Below, piece by piece: positions 1 to 10,309 of a DNA stretch of 64,000 nt (positions are counted from its first letter, which is position 1; every line of letters begins with the position of its first letter). The stretch is from assembly GCA_026214975.1 (NCBI GenBank), contig JAOBSW010000067.1:124001-188000 (forward strand). The letters run 5' to 3'. The notes under the pieces were generated by a model that was given only the letters and a program-made list of their open reading frames with translations, was not told the DNA's origin and made no database searches. The position numbers and the translations under genes are program-made. Source of the DNA: Gentiana macrophylla. Lineage: Eukaryota; Streptophyta; Magnoliopsida; Gentianales; Gentianaceae.

Positions 1-1217
1 AGCAACCGGGATACGGGAAATAGGAATCTGCATCTCAATTAGAAGTTGATTGATCCACATGAGTTCAGCTGCTAAATTTGCAAGAGCCCGATATTCAGAT
101 TCGGTGCTACTCCGAGCCACAACAGGTTGTTTCTTTGAGCTCCACGAGACGAGAGAGCTGCCTAAAAACACACAATAGCCTCCAATAGACTTTCTATCGG
201 AAGGGAAACAAGCCCAATCGGCATCGGAAAAACCTACCAAGTCCATGTTCCCAGCAACAGGAAATAATAATCCATATCCCAAGGTTCCTTTGACGTAACG
301 CAGGAGCCGTTTAAGTGCTTGCCAGTGAATGTCCGTGGGACGTTGCATAAACTGGCTTGAGTAATTAACCGAGAATGACAGGTCAGGCCGGGTGTTGGTA
401 AGGTATTGTAAACCACCGATGGCACTTCTGTAAATAGTGGGATTAGACATCGGTGAACCTTGATCAGGTGAAAGGTGTTTACCTGCAGGCAACGGAGTAG
501 TAATCGGCTTGATATGATCCAATTTCAGCCGATGGAGAAGCTGGGCCGCATAATGCGATTGAGAAAGATGCAGTCCGGTTGAGCTTCGATGAGCCTGCAT
601 ACCTAGAAAATGTGTGACAGGGCCCAAATTCTTGAGTGCAAACGGAATGCAATTTGTTGAATAAACTCACGTATAAACTCGTGGTTATTTCCAGTAATTA
701 AAATATCATCGACATATATCAACACATATAGCAAAGTGGAATCCAAGTGAAAAATAAAAAGAGACGTATCGGCCTGAGATTGAATGAAACCCCAGCTCAC
801 CATTTGGGATTTAAGCGCATCATACCATGCCCGAGGGGCCTGTTTCAAGCCATACAAGGCTTTGTTTAATTTGCACACAAAGTGAGGTTTTGTGGGATCA
901 ATAAAGCCTTCTGGTCGTGGCATAAATACCTCTTCATCAATGCCCATTTAAAAAGCGTTATTTATGTCAACTGGTTAATTTGCCAATTCTTTGAAACGGC
1001 AAGAGCAAAAATAATACGGATTGTTGAAGCCTTGGCAACAGGGCTGAAGGTATCTTTGAAATCGACGCCGTAATTTTGATGAAATCCTTTCGCAACAAGC
1101 CTCGCTTTATGTTTGAGAATCGTACCATCCGGATTAAGTTTGAGTTTGAAAACCCAACGATTCCCAACTAAATCTTTGTGAAGAAGAGGAGGCACAAGGT
1201 CCCAAGTACCGCTCGTT
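1..1217 (-). pseudogene. copia reverse transcriptase/RNase H, frameshifted
   Basis: The RT region is split over several frames. Positions 962-1195 encode the RT start (NRWVFKLK, then ARLVAKGFHQ). Positions 603-947 encode PEGF, YGLKQAPRAWY and the catalytic YVDDI motif. Positions about 60-600 encode RNase H, including RSSTESEYRAL near 65-125. Frame changes near 1223, 975, 955 and 940 are each explained by the loss of one base from a short run of identical bases, so the region is either a young pseudogene or a normal RT with sequencing indels. Confidence 0.9.
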
Positions 1218-4200
1218 TTAAGGCTCGAAACTCATCAACCATGGCGACCTTCCATTCAAATTTTGATTTATGGCATCGGAAACCTTAGTAGGTTCAGCAA
1301 GATGAGTTGGAAGACATGTAGAGGTGATGGAGGAGGAATAGGTCTTGGGTTTGAAAATACCACTTTTCGACCGGGTTTGTATAGGGTGATGTAAATGTGG
1401 TGGTGGTGGTGGTGGGGGAGAGGGTGAGGGAAGTGGTGAAGAAGAGGGACTAGGAATAGGGGGATAGATGGGACTCGAAGGAACAAGATCAGGATCTTCA
1501 GCTTCAGAGTTTTGAAGAGGAGAAAAGCTATTAGATGTGGGAACAGGGGTGGAGTGTAAAGGAGACGCAGGTGCAGCAGCAGAGATATTATCAGGAAGAG
1601 AGGTATTAATAGCTTGAGGCATAATATCAATAACAGGACTCTCACTAGGAGTTTGGAGAAGCACAAAATTGTTAGGCTCATATAAAACAGCTCTAGAGGG
1701 ACCTTGACTAAAACCATCTTTAAAGGGAAAAAGAGCTTCGTTGAACACCACATCCCGACTAATATACACCTTGCCACTTTGATCAAGGCATTTATACCCC
1801 TTATGAACAGGACTTAACCCAAGATAAACGCATCTGACAGTGTGATTTTGGAACTTAACATTTTGAAATGGTCTTAAATTGGGATAACACGCACATCCGA
1901 ACACCTTATATTTAGAATAATTAGGAATAGTTTGGAACAGAATTTCTGTGGGAGAACGATGGTCTAACACAGGCGTGGGCAAATCATTGATAAGAGCAAC
2001 AGCTTCTTGAAAACTATCCCACCAAAATTTAAGAGGCAAGGATCCTTGGGCAAGGAGTGTGAGACCAATTTCAGTGATGTGTCGGTGTTTTCTTTCAGCC
2101 CTGCCATTTTGGGCATGAGCATGAGGACAAGGGTGCCTAAAAACAATACCATGATCCTTAAGAACATTTTCATAAGGTCTATACTCCCCACCCCAATCAG
2201 ATTGGACACATTTAATGGTAGTATTAAATTGGTTTTCAACAAGTTTTTTAAACTGAATAAAGGTGGGGAGAGTTTCGGATTTGGTTTTCAAGGGGAAGAT
2301 CCAGGTGTACCTGGAATAATCATCAATAAAATGTAGGTAATATAGGTAACCATTCATAGATTTCACTGGAGCAGGGCCCCACAGGTCAGTATAAATAAGA
2401 TCCAAAGCAGCAGTAGCATGAAAATTAGACTTGGGATAAGGCAGGGAATGGGATTTACCATACTGACAGGCTTCACAAAAATTTAAATTTTGATTAAAAG
2501 GAACATTACAATGACTCAAAACAAGACTGAGAATTTTTTTTGAAGGGTGGCCAAGTCTCCTATGCCACACATCAATATTCTTTTCAATACCAGAAACAAG
2601 TGCATAAGACTCACGACAATTAACATTATTGGAATCTATTTCCAACTTAGGTAAAGCAATAAAAAGAGACTCAAGTTTGGAGTGAGGAGAGCTCAGGTTT
2701 GAAGAGAGTTGAGGAGTGGAACCACTTGAGACATTGATCTGATATAGCCCATTCCTAAGATGTCCTGTTTGAAGAAGCTGACCTGTTTTCTTGTCCTTGA
2801 TAAGGCAAGATTTGTCATTGAATTCAACAACAACAGGGTAGTCAGTGGTCAATCTAGAGACGCTAATAAGATTTTTAGTGATCAGAGGGACGTGTAGGGA
2901 TCGTTTCAAGTGCAGGTGTGTGTTATTTTTTGTGGGTAAAATGCAGGATCCAGTATGTAAAATAGGAAGCAACTCACCATTACCAACTGCTAAGGATTCC
3001 GAGCCATTATAATCAGAACTGAGATGCAAGTTATTAAGATCTCCAGTGATGTGGTTTGTGGCCCCACTGTCCATATACCAAGCAGGATCGGCTGAAGTTT
3101 GAGAACTTGCAAGGTAGGCTGAACTCTGTCTGTTGTTGTTGTTATTGACATTCCCAGGCACAAAATCCGTCTCAAACCTATGCCAACATGATGTCACAAT
3201 ATGGCCATTCTTCCCACACAACTGACACACCATCTTGCTCCCATTGCCATTCAAATTTCTACCACCTCTGCCCCTACCTCTTCCACCTCTCCCTCTATTG
3301 TTTTGATTCTGTTGTGGAGGTGATTGAGGTGATCGAGGACCCTGAGGTCGTGGTCTATTAGCTTGAGCATTTATATAGTGAGCAGATGGATAACCATTCA
3401 AGTCTGAGGTTGGATTGAATCTGGCAAGCAAACCTTCATGAGTCATCAACTGGGATTGCACCTCTTGCCAAGATAGTGACCCAACTCTAGCTGTTATATT
3501 CACTATCACTGATTCATATTCTCTGTCCAATCCACCCAAGGTTGCCAAAATAAGCTCAGACTTGGAAATTGGATAGCCTGCTGCAGCCAAATTGTCAGAG
3601 TATGACTTCATTTGGGACAAATACTCAGACATAGACTTAGTTCCTTTAGAAGCCCTGGTTAAGGCAATCTTGAATTGCAACATTCTAGCCTCGGATTGAT
3701 TGTTAAACAAAGTCTCCAAAGTAACCCAAATTTCCCTAGCTGTGTTGCATCCAACCACTTCAAGAAGAGCCTCTTCAGTCATAGAACTCATCATCCATCC
3801 CATTAATAGCTGATCAGTGACCGACCATTCCACTGATGTTTGAACTCGTTGGAAAGGAGATGGAGAGTTCTGAAATACACCAGAGCCATCACGAACAGAG
3901 GGATTATCACTCAAGATATGGTCCTCTAGTCTGTGACCTCGAATAATGGGCACCACTGTAGATTTCCAAAGAAGATAGTTCTTCTTGTCCAGCTTGACAT
4001 TACAAATTTGATTCAGATGACCTGCAAATGGAAGACCGGGCAGCAGTGAAGTAGGAATAGTAGGTGGTGACGGTATTCCGGTGGAGAAGAGCGGCTGATA
4101 GACAGTAGGTCTGGTCGGATTCACTCCTGCGCCAAAAGGAATCGAGGTTCCCTGAAACCCTAAACTCTGATAGTTGGGTAGAAAGAACGATCCAAGAGTG

Positions 4201-4364
4201 AAACTCGAAGACTCAGCTGCCAATGATCCAAGACCAACTACACTTCTTTGATTTTCACCTGCGGTGGCGGCTATGGCAGGATCTACAGTCACCGGCTCAC
4301 TAGAACCTCCAACAGTTGGATTAGTTCCCGTCGAAACGGCGGTGGACGGAGCTCCGCTAGTCAT
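1218..4364 (-). CDS. copia Gag-protease-integrase polyprotein (1048 aa, RT part frameshifted off)
   Basis: This polyprotein packages and integrates a copia retrotransposon. Visible domains: a UBN2-type Gag at about residues 115-330; an Arg/Gly-rich linker at 355-370; a CX2CX4HX4C zinc knuckle at 380-393; the retropepsin DSG motif at 432-434; an integrase HHCC zinc module (H601, H606, C630, C633); and a DDE core with D660, D723 and E757. The usual SDNGGE motif reads SDWGGE here. A proline-rich linker follows at about 940-1010. The start is the ATG just after the primer binding site. The ORF ends near 1218 because of a one-base loss near 1259; the neighbouring frame continues with the conserved sequence that opens the RT domain. 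Family assignment is certain; activity is doubtful. Confidence 0.93.
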   Translation of the reverse strand: MTSGAPSTAVSTGTNPTVGGSSEPVTVDPAIAATAGENQRSVVGLGSLAAESSSFTLGSFFLPNYQSLGFQGTSIPFGAGVNPTRPTVYQPLFSTGIPSPPTIPTSLLPGLPFAGHLNQICNVKLDKKNYLLWKSTVVPIIRGHRLEDHILSDNPSVRDGSGVFQNSPSPFQRVQTSVEWSVTDQLLMGWMMSSMTEEALLEVVGCNTAREIWVTLETLFNNQSEARMLQFKIALTRASKGTKSMSEYLSQMKSYSDNLAAAGYPISKSELILATLGGLDREYESVIVNITARVGSLSWQEVQSQLMTHEGLLARFNPTSDLNGYPSAHYINAQANRPRPQGPRSPQSPPQQNQNNRGRGGRGRGRGGRNLNGNGSKMVCQLCGKNGHIVTSCWHRFETDFVPGNVNNNNNRQSSAYLASSQTSADPAWYMDSGATNHITGDLNNLHLSSDYNGSESLAVGNGELLPILHTGSCILPTKNNTHLHLKRSLHVPLITKNLISVSRLTTDYPVVVEFNDKSCLIKDKKTGQLLQTGHLRNGLYQINVSSGSTPQLSSNLSSPHSKLESLFIALPKLEIDSNNVNCRESYALVSGIEKNIDVWHRRLGHPSKKILSLVLSHCNVPFNQNLNFCEACQYGKSHSLPYPKSNFHATAALDLIYTDLWGPAPVKSMNGYLYYLHFIDDYSRYTWIFPLKTKSETLPTFIQFKKLVENQFNTTIKCVQSDWGGEYRPYENVLKDHGIVFRHPCPHAHAQNGRAERKHRHITEIGLTLLAQGSLPLKFWWDSFQEAVALINDLPTPVLDHRSPTEILFQTIPNYSKYKVFGCACYPNLRPFQNVKFQNHTVRCVYLGLSPVHKGYKCLDQSGKVYISRDVVFNEALFPFKDGFSQGPSRAVLYEPNNFVLLQTPSESPVIDIMPQAINTSLPDNISAAAPASPLHSTPVPTSNSFSPLQNSEAEDPDLVPSSPIYPPIPSPSSSPLPSPSPPPPPPPHLHHPIQTRSKSGIFKPKTYSSSITSTCLPTHLAEPTKVSDAINQNLNGRSPWLMSFEP

Positions 4365-4389
4365 GGTGAAGAAATCTCGAACCTAGCTC

Positions 4390-4402
4390 TCTGATACCAA
4401 GA
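4390..4402 (-). other. primer binding site of the copia element (tRNA-iMet type)
   Basis: The minus strand reads TTGGTATCAGAG, complementary to the 3' end of plant initiator tRNA-Met, 26 bases upstream of the Gag ATG. The base just outside it should close the 5' LTR, but no canonical CA end is present there. Confidence 0.8.
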
Positions 4403-4403
4403 T

Positions 4404-4547
4404 AAAAACTAAACAAAGACTTGATTCAAAGAATATTGACAAAGAAGATGCATTGCGTGGTCGCTCAACTGAGCTATGTTTTTGGTAAAAGTAAAACTCA
4501 AAAATACAATTAGATTTCCGAAGTTTATATCCCTAGGGTAAAATAAC
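4404..4547 (-). repeat. possible short 5' LTR of the copia element
   Basis: On the minus strand this stretch starts TGTTATTTTACC, has a TATA-like GGATATAAAC and abuts the primer binding site. It ends in TATC instead of CA, and the partner LTR lies outside the window, so the assignment is tentative. Confidence 0.3.
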
Positions 4548-6000
4548 AGAAAGGGACATAAGTGCCCTTACAACCAAAAATACCTAAAATACCCTTATTT
4601 TCCAATAGTATTTGTTTATAAGGACTAGTTTCGGTACTTAATTAGGCACTTATGACACACTTAAAAGATATTTGGTTTTAAGGACATATTTTTTCCAAGT
4701 TTCCTAATTTACCCTTCTACAAAATTGAGCAGCTGAACTTAAAAGAAAAAAAAAACCAACGACCCATCTTCTTCGCCTCCCTGTTTCTTCTCCCTCCCTG
4801 CTTGATTCATTTTGCCTCTAGCATACACCGCCCCTTCCCGGCCGCCGTCCCCTTCATCAAATGGGTTGAGAATCGAGCGATCTTGTTGCGGAGCCTCTTT
4901 GAAGGGCAAGGTGGATTGAGTTATTTTCTTGTTCCTTCGTATTTTCCTCTACCGGGGCTTCGGGTTACTTCTCCTCCTCTGTTTTTTCAGGTTGCTTTTC
5001 CTCTGCTATAGGCAGCAACTAGATTCTTCTCTGGCAACGGCGGAGGAGGAGTTTCTTCGTCGACGCCCGATTATACATTTAATCTGAGAAAAAATGCTCC
5101 TTTTCTCCAAAGGATAATAAATCAAGGCAAATTCTCGTAAGGCAGATTTCACAAAAGTACTACATGAAATCACAGGTTGTCAACATTGGACACGAATTGA
5201 AGATGAAGACCTTCAGTTCAACACAGTGATCCATTGAGGGCAACGGAATCAACTCCATTTTCAGGGCAACTTGCTGGGATTTCTCTAGAAAACTTTTCTT
5301 CACTTTCTTGATTCATCATTTTTTTCTCCATCTCCGAGACCAACTTTCGTAAACTAAATTTTGGAAAATAAAATGAAAAATGAAACGCTGCTATTGAACA
5401 CTGTAGTTAGTAGTTACTTTTCTATGCAATTTCTTTGTGTTTACTTATGTAGTTTTTAGTCTTTTGATGTAGTTGCCAGATCGTAGGCCTTTTGATCCGA
5501 GCTCTGCAACTCAAGAAGAATGTGAAGAGTTGCAGCGAACGAATATGCCGTTATTTGCTTATGTGCCTTCAACACTGCTACAAACATTTGATGACATTTC
5601 AGCTACTATTTTGTGTGTAATGTGTCTTTTCATTTTTGATTAAAGATACAAAACAACACAAAAACAAGTTCCCAGAAAAATATGCTTCAGATTAGGTACA
5701 AAGAGGATGCTCCTGTTCTTTTTGTCTTGTATTATTGTGGAAACAAATATAAAGTATATAAAAGGAATGCAATTCCATTTTTTAAGGTTATGATTATCAC
5801 TGGTTCTGATTTCTTGTCATTATTTTAGCCGTAAATTACACTACTTGTGCACCATATCAAACCGACCTTCGGAAAATCATTTTTTCAGTCAATAATCGAC
5901 CTTTTCCAAGTCGAATCTTGACTTATTGCGAGGGAATTAAGGTTCTCAAAGCTGAACTAGGGTTCCAACCGGAAAGGGAAAGGAGAATCAGGAAGGAAAT
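4548..6000. other. AT-rich flank with short exon-like GC-rich islands
   Basis: Positions 4770-5060 and 5474-5600 are GC-richer and look like captured exon pieces; the second is open in one plus frame (contains QEECEELQRTNMPLFAYV), but I do not recognise the family. The remainder is AT-rich. The outer edge near 4550 (AAAGGGACATAAGTGCCC) resembles, in inverted orientation, the stretch near 12180-12260, which hints that 4.55-12.26 kb is one large composite insertion. No target duplication was found. Confidence 0.35.
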
Positions 6001-6002
6001 GT

Positions 6003-6240
6003 TAGATTGCCGATGTTACTGCATAAATTGTTGATGTCATGCAAATATGATTGCCGATGTCACTACATAAAATGTTGATGTCACTGCATAAATTGTTGAT
6101 GAAACGCATATATGATTGCCGATGAAACGCATAAATTGTTGATGAAACACATATATTATTTGCCGATGGCACTACATAAAATGTTGATATCACTGCATAT
6201 ATGATTGCCGATTTCACTGCATAAAATGTTGATATCACGG
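6003..6240. repeat. minisatellite, GATGTCACTGCATAAATTGT-type unit
   Basis: About ten imperfect copies of a unit of about 20-27 bp alternating TTGCCGATG, TTGATGTCAC and GCATAAA. It leads directly into the related CATCGCGG arrays to its right. The minus-strand ORF here is only the repeat read in frame. Confidence 0.8.
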
Positions 6241-6324
6241 GTCTCTTTTGCTTAAAAGGATGCCTGAGTTTTTTTTAATTTTAGTTTGGATACCAACTCT
6301 GAGGTTCCTGTTTAGATTCAATTG

Positions 6325-7440
6325 CCCAATCTTCATCGCGGTGTTTCTGCATCGCGGTGTCTCTGCATTGGGGGAGGTCGCTGCATTGCGGTGTCTCTGC
6401 ATCGGGGTGGCCACTGTATCGCGGTGGTCAATAGATTGAGGGTGGTCAATGCATCACAATGGTCACTGCATTGGAGGTGTCTCTGCATCACGACGTCTCT
6501 ATATCGGGGGTGGTCATTGCATCGTGGTGTCTCTGCATCATGGGTGGTCACTGCATCACGGTGTGTCTATGCATCGGGCGCATTTTTTTTCCTGGCTGTG
6601 CTTTTTTGACGCTTTTTGAACGGTAAAGAGACATCGTGGTGTCTCTGCATCATGGTGTCTCTGAATCAGGGGTGTTGCTGCATCGGTTGTGGTCATTGCA
6701 TCGTGGTGTCACTTCATCGCGGTGTCTCTGCATCGTGGTGTTTCTGCATTGCGGTGTCACTTCATCATCGCGGTGTCTCTGCATCGCGGTGTCTCTTAAT
6801 CACGTTGTCTTTACATCTCGGTGTCTCTGCATCGTCAAATGTTATAACATCGCGGTGTATCTTCATCGCGGTGTCTCTATATCGTCAAATGCTGTAACAA
6901 CACGATGTCTCTACATCGTCAAATGTTATAACATCGTGATGTCTCTGCATCGCGGTATCACTTCATCGCGGTGTGTCTACATCGCGGTGTCTCTACTTCG
7001 GGGGGGGGCTCACTGCTTTGTGTTGTCTCTTCATCACGGTGTCTCTACATCGATGTGGTCAATGCATCACGATTGTCAATGCATCGGGTGTGGTCTCTAC
7101 ATCGCGGTGGTTGTTGCATCGGGGTGGTCACTGCATCACGGTGGTGAATGCATCGCGGTGGTTAATGCGTCGTGGTGTCTCTGCATCGGGGGTGGTAACT
7201 GCATCGTGGTGTTTCTGCATCGGGGGTGGTAACTGCATCGCGATGGTCAATCCATCTAGGTGGTCACTGCATCGGGGTGATGACTGCATCGCGGTGGTCA
7301 ATGCATCACGGTGTCACTGCATCGGGGTGTCTCTGCATTGTGGTGGTCACTTCATCGCAGTGGTCAACGCATCACGGTTATCTGTGCATCACGGTGTCAC
7401 TTCATCACGGTGGTCAATGCATAAAGTGTCACTTCATAAA
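6325..7440. repeat. degenerate minisatellite array, unit about 14-17 bp (CATCGCGGTG core)
   Basis: Dozens of head-to-tail units of the form GTGTCTCTGCATCGCG or TGGTCAATGCATCGCG. Variants are mostly CATCACGG, CATCGTGG and CATTGCGG, each one transition away at a CpG. A poly-T interruption sits at about 6580-6630. All three plus frames stay open because the unit lacks stop codons, giving Cys/His/Ser-rich apparent peptides without protein character. Confidence 0.95.
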
Positions 7441-7449
7441 ATGAGACAC

Positions 7450-7610
7450 TAGAATAAGGACAAAAAAAAATATGAATTGGGGTGTAACAATTATGTTGAT
7501 CGTAGTTTTGTATTAAAAGATATAGCCGTTTGAAGTCGATTTTATGAAGAAAAAAAATCGATTTTCTGAAAATAAACCGGAAAAATATCAAATATTATCG
7601 CGGAGTAGCT
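7450..7610. repeat. AT-rich spacer unit, repeated at 9.63-9.71 kb and related to 18.7-18.98 kb
   Basis: The stretch TATAGCCGTTTGAAGTC followed by ATTTTATGAAGAAAA and ATCGATTTTCTGAAA recurs at about 9638-9710. Its left half (AAAAATATGAAT, then a GTTGATCGTAGTTTTG-like stretch) resembles the two tandem units at 18.69-18.99 kb. The spacer is thus part of a dispersed family together with the CATCG minisatellites. Confidence 0.7.
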
Positions 7611-7613
7611 TCA

Positions 7614-7723
7614 TCAAATGTCACTGCATCCCGGTGGTCACTGCATCACGGTGGTTAATGCATCGCGGTAGTCACTGCATCGGGGTGGTTAATGCATCGC
7701 GGTGGTTATTCCATCGAATGGTT
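7614..7723. repeat. minisatellite array segment left of the solo LTR
   Basis: Six or seven CATCGCGGTGGTTAATG-type units, cut by the solo LTR insertion. The array resumes in related form after 9.7 kb. Confidence 0.9.
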
Positions 7724-9565
7724 TGTTAGTAATACCATCCGCAGCGGAAACGATTTATGGATCTAGATCTATAAACTACACGTAATAAAATAACTAGATC
7801 TATTCTACAAGGGGGTTGTAGAACATACCTCTTGGATCTCAAAATCCAAGTTGAAGAACCGCAATAGGATGAACGAAGGAAAGCGTGAAGAGCACCACGA
7901 TCTTCCGTACGTGTGATCCAAGCAACTCCCGGTGGAAGGAATTCTCGACTCGAACCCTCCCGATATGCTACCCGGAAAAATCTCCAAGATTTTCCCCTTG
8001 ACTCCCCTTGGCCGAAATTTTCCTTCTCCTCTCTAAGAGGTAGAAGTCGAAAATTGTAGTGTGTTATTTGGCTTGGGAGAACTCTCTTTATATAGGAGAG
8101 TAAAACTTAAGCCCCAAGGATTTTATAATTAATACAAAATCAATTATGATAATCCTATTAAATAAAAGATAATCCCATAATATTCTAGAACAAATCTAGG
8201 ATAATATTTATCTTTATTTCTTTCCATAAATATTTATCCAATAAATATTTTGTGCATATGTCTTATTAATACACAAGAAAACTAATTTCTTGTTTCTTAA
8301 AAAATATGCCATGGCTGAAATTCATCATCATTGACCTAGTCAATGTTATTTTCGGCTAACACACTAATTTTGCCAAGATTATGAAAAATGTCTTTTTCAC
8401 ATATTTAATTATTTAGCCCAACTAATTTAATAGTCCACTAAACAATTAATTCACATATCGTTTTAATAAAGTCCAATAAGAACTAAATTAATATTATTAG
8501 GATTCGACGTCCGAGAATAGCTATGCTATATTAGGAGGCACGTCGGGGACCATGGACTAATAATCAGCGGCTCCGATAAATCAAATAAATAATTATAGAA
8601 TAATTATATTCGATAAATCAATCACAAGAATATGCCACCATAATCCCGTGACTGCACTCCTCCGATTATGAGATTATATTTATCTCCTCACGAGAATAAT
8701 AATAAGCGTCCATTGATATAATCATTACATATGGATTAATCCTCCATAGACTGTTCATTCTAAATCGGGAAGTTACCGTTAACCTTTTTAGAACCTCTTA
8801 TCCTTATTTACCATTAACCCCTAGTGATCAATTAATTCATACAACTCATTTGGTGATCAATCAAAGTGTGATATGAACTCGCGCGATCGATCGCTTTCTA
8901 GGATTAACAAATAAGTGGAAGCGCTATCTACTTCCATAAATGGAAGGAATGGATTCCGTATACGTGATAACACGGACTACTCACTCAATCCAAAGATTAC
9001 AATGCCAAGATGGGGTAATTCGGACCCACAGACTCGGTGTAATCCTTAACCGTCAAGTCAAACTTCATATCGATTCAAGCGGTTATTTGTGATCACCTCG
9101 AGATTAAGATATATCCATAAATATGATCATCCATTGATTCGATAAGACTTCTCGATTACGGAATTATATCGTGAACTCTAATCAAATCGGTCCAAATACT
9201 ATATGATATATCTATCATATATAAATGCCCCATTAGGTTCTCTTAACCGAAAGTCCGGATAAGACAATCACACCAAGCGTGTTTCAGGCGCATTAATAGC
9301 ACGTTAAAGGAGAGACCCGATACTCTCGATTAACTTCACTACGGGCTAATTGTATTTTAAGTACATCTTCACTAACTCAATCCTCCTGTGTATATCCCAT
9401 ACACTGAGTTAAGTGATTACATAAACGATATACTTAGGGTTTTCTGTAGTGTAAATACTATTGTCACATCGGTGATTATGAGAATAATAAATATGAACAA
9501 TAACGTCAATTCATTTATTAAATAAAACAATTACAAAAATTGTCTTTCGGGCATCACACCTAACA
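7724..9565 (-). mobile_element. solo LTR (1842 bp) with 5-bp target duplication
   Basis: The segment begins TGTTAG and ends CTAACA, the inverted ends of an LTR. It is flanked on both sides by TGGTT (7719-7723 and 9566-9570), the 5-bp duplication expected of LTR-retrotransposon integration. No internal coding region or second LTR is present, so it is a solo LTR left by LTR-LTR recombination. A TATATAAAG box read on the minus strand near 8085-8095 suggests the parent element was on that strand. The superfamily is not determined; the end style would fit copia. Confidence 0.9.
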
Positions 9566-9710
9566 TGGTTGTCACCTCATAAATCGTTGCTAATGTCATT
9601 GTCCATGGTTGCTGGGTGTACAATTTTCTCAACCGTGATATAGCCGTTTGAAGTCAATTTTATGAAGAAAATAAATCGATTTTCTGAAATTAAATAGGAA
9701 AAATATCAAA

Positions 9711-10245
9711 TGTCATCGCGGTGTTGCTTCATCGCGATGTCGGATCATCAAATGTCACTGCATCACGGTATCACTTCACGCGGTGCCTCTACATCGCGGT
9801 GTCACTTCATCACAGTGTCTCTGCATCGGGGTGTCTCTGCATCGTTGTGTCACTTCATCGCGATGTCTCTGCATTGTCAAATGTCATAACATCGCGATGT
9901 CTTTGCATCGCGGTGTATCTGCAATGTGGTGTCACTTCATCGTGATGTCTCTACATTACGGTGTCTATACATCGTCACATGTCACAAAATCGTGATGGTC
10001 ACTGCATCCCGATAGCCACTGTATCGCGGTGGTCAATAGATTGAGGGCGGTCAATGCATCGCGGTGGTCAATGCATCGCGATGGTCACTGCATTGGAGGT
10101 GTCTCTGCATCGCGGCGTCTCTGTATTGGGGGTGGTCACTGCATCGTGGTGTCCCTGCATCGGGGGTGGTCAGTGCATCGCGGTGTCTCTATATCGAGGT
10201 GGTCACTGCATCGCGGTGTGTCTCTCGTGATCGGATGCGTTTTTT
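9711..10245. repeat. minisatellite array right of the solo LTR
   Basis: Same unit family as 6.3-7.4 kb. The sub-segment at about 10020-10240 parallels 6415-6580 in order of variant units (including the shared TCAATAGATTGAGGG variant), showing a higher-order duplication of the array. Confidence 0.92.
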
Positions 10246-10309
10246 TACGCCCTTTTTTTTTTTTTTTTTTCTGGACATGATTTTTTTTTGAACACTTTTT
10301 TGAACGGTA

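Larger units (their letters stand above)
1..4403 (-). mobile_element. Ty1/copia LTR retrotransposon, 3' part cut by window edge
   Basis: Reading on the minus strand, the order is primer binding site (about 4390-4402, TTGGTATCAGAG, matching the 3' end of initiator tRNA-Met), gag, protease, integrase, reverse transcriptase, RNase H. Integrase before RT defines the copia superfamily. The RNase H part runs off the left edge, so the 3' LTR is not visible and the LTR boundary cannot be fixed by self comparison. The long first ORF is open for 1048 codons, but the RT/RNase H part is broken by several single-base losses, so as read the element is not autonomous. Confidence 0.93.

Noticed and set aside
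1268..1786. 172-aa minus ORF rich in Leu and Pro
   Set aside because: Shadow frame inside the proline-rich linker of the copia polyprotein.
6322..7452. Long overlapping plus-strand ORFs (up to 198 aa) rich in Cys, His and Ser, and similar ORFs up to 219 aa at 9.7-11.9 kb
   Set aside because: The minisatellite unit has no stop codon in any plus frame, so all three frames stay open. The peptides are the repeat translated and show no domain.
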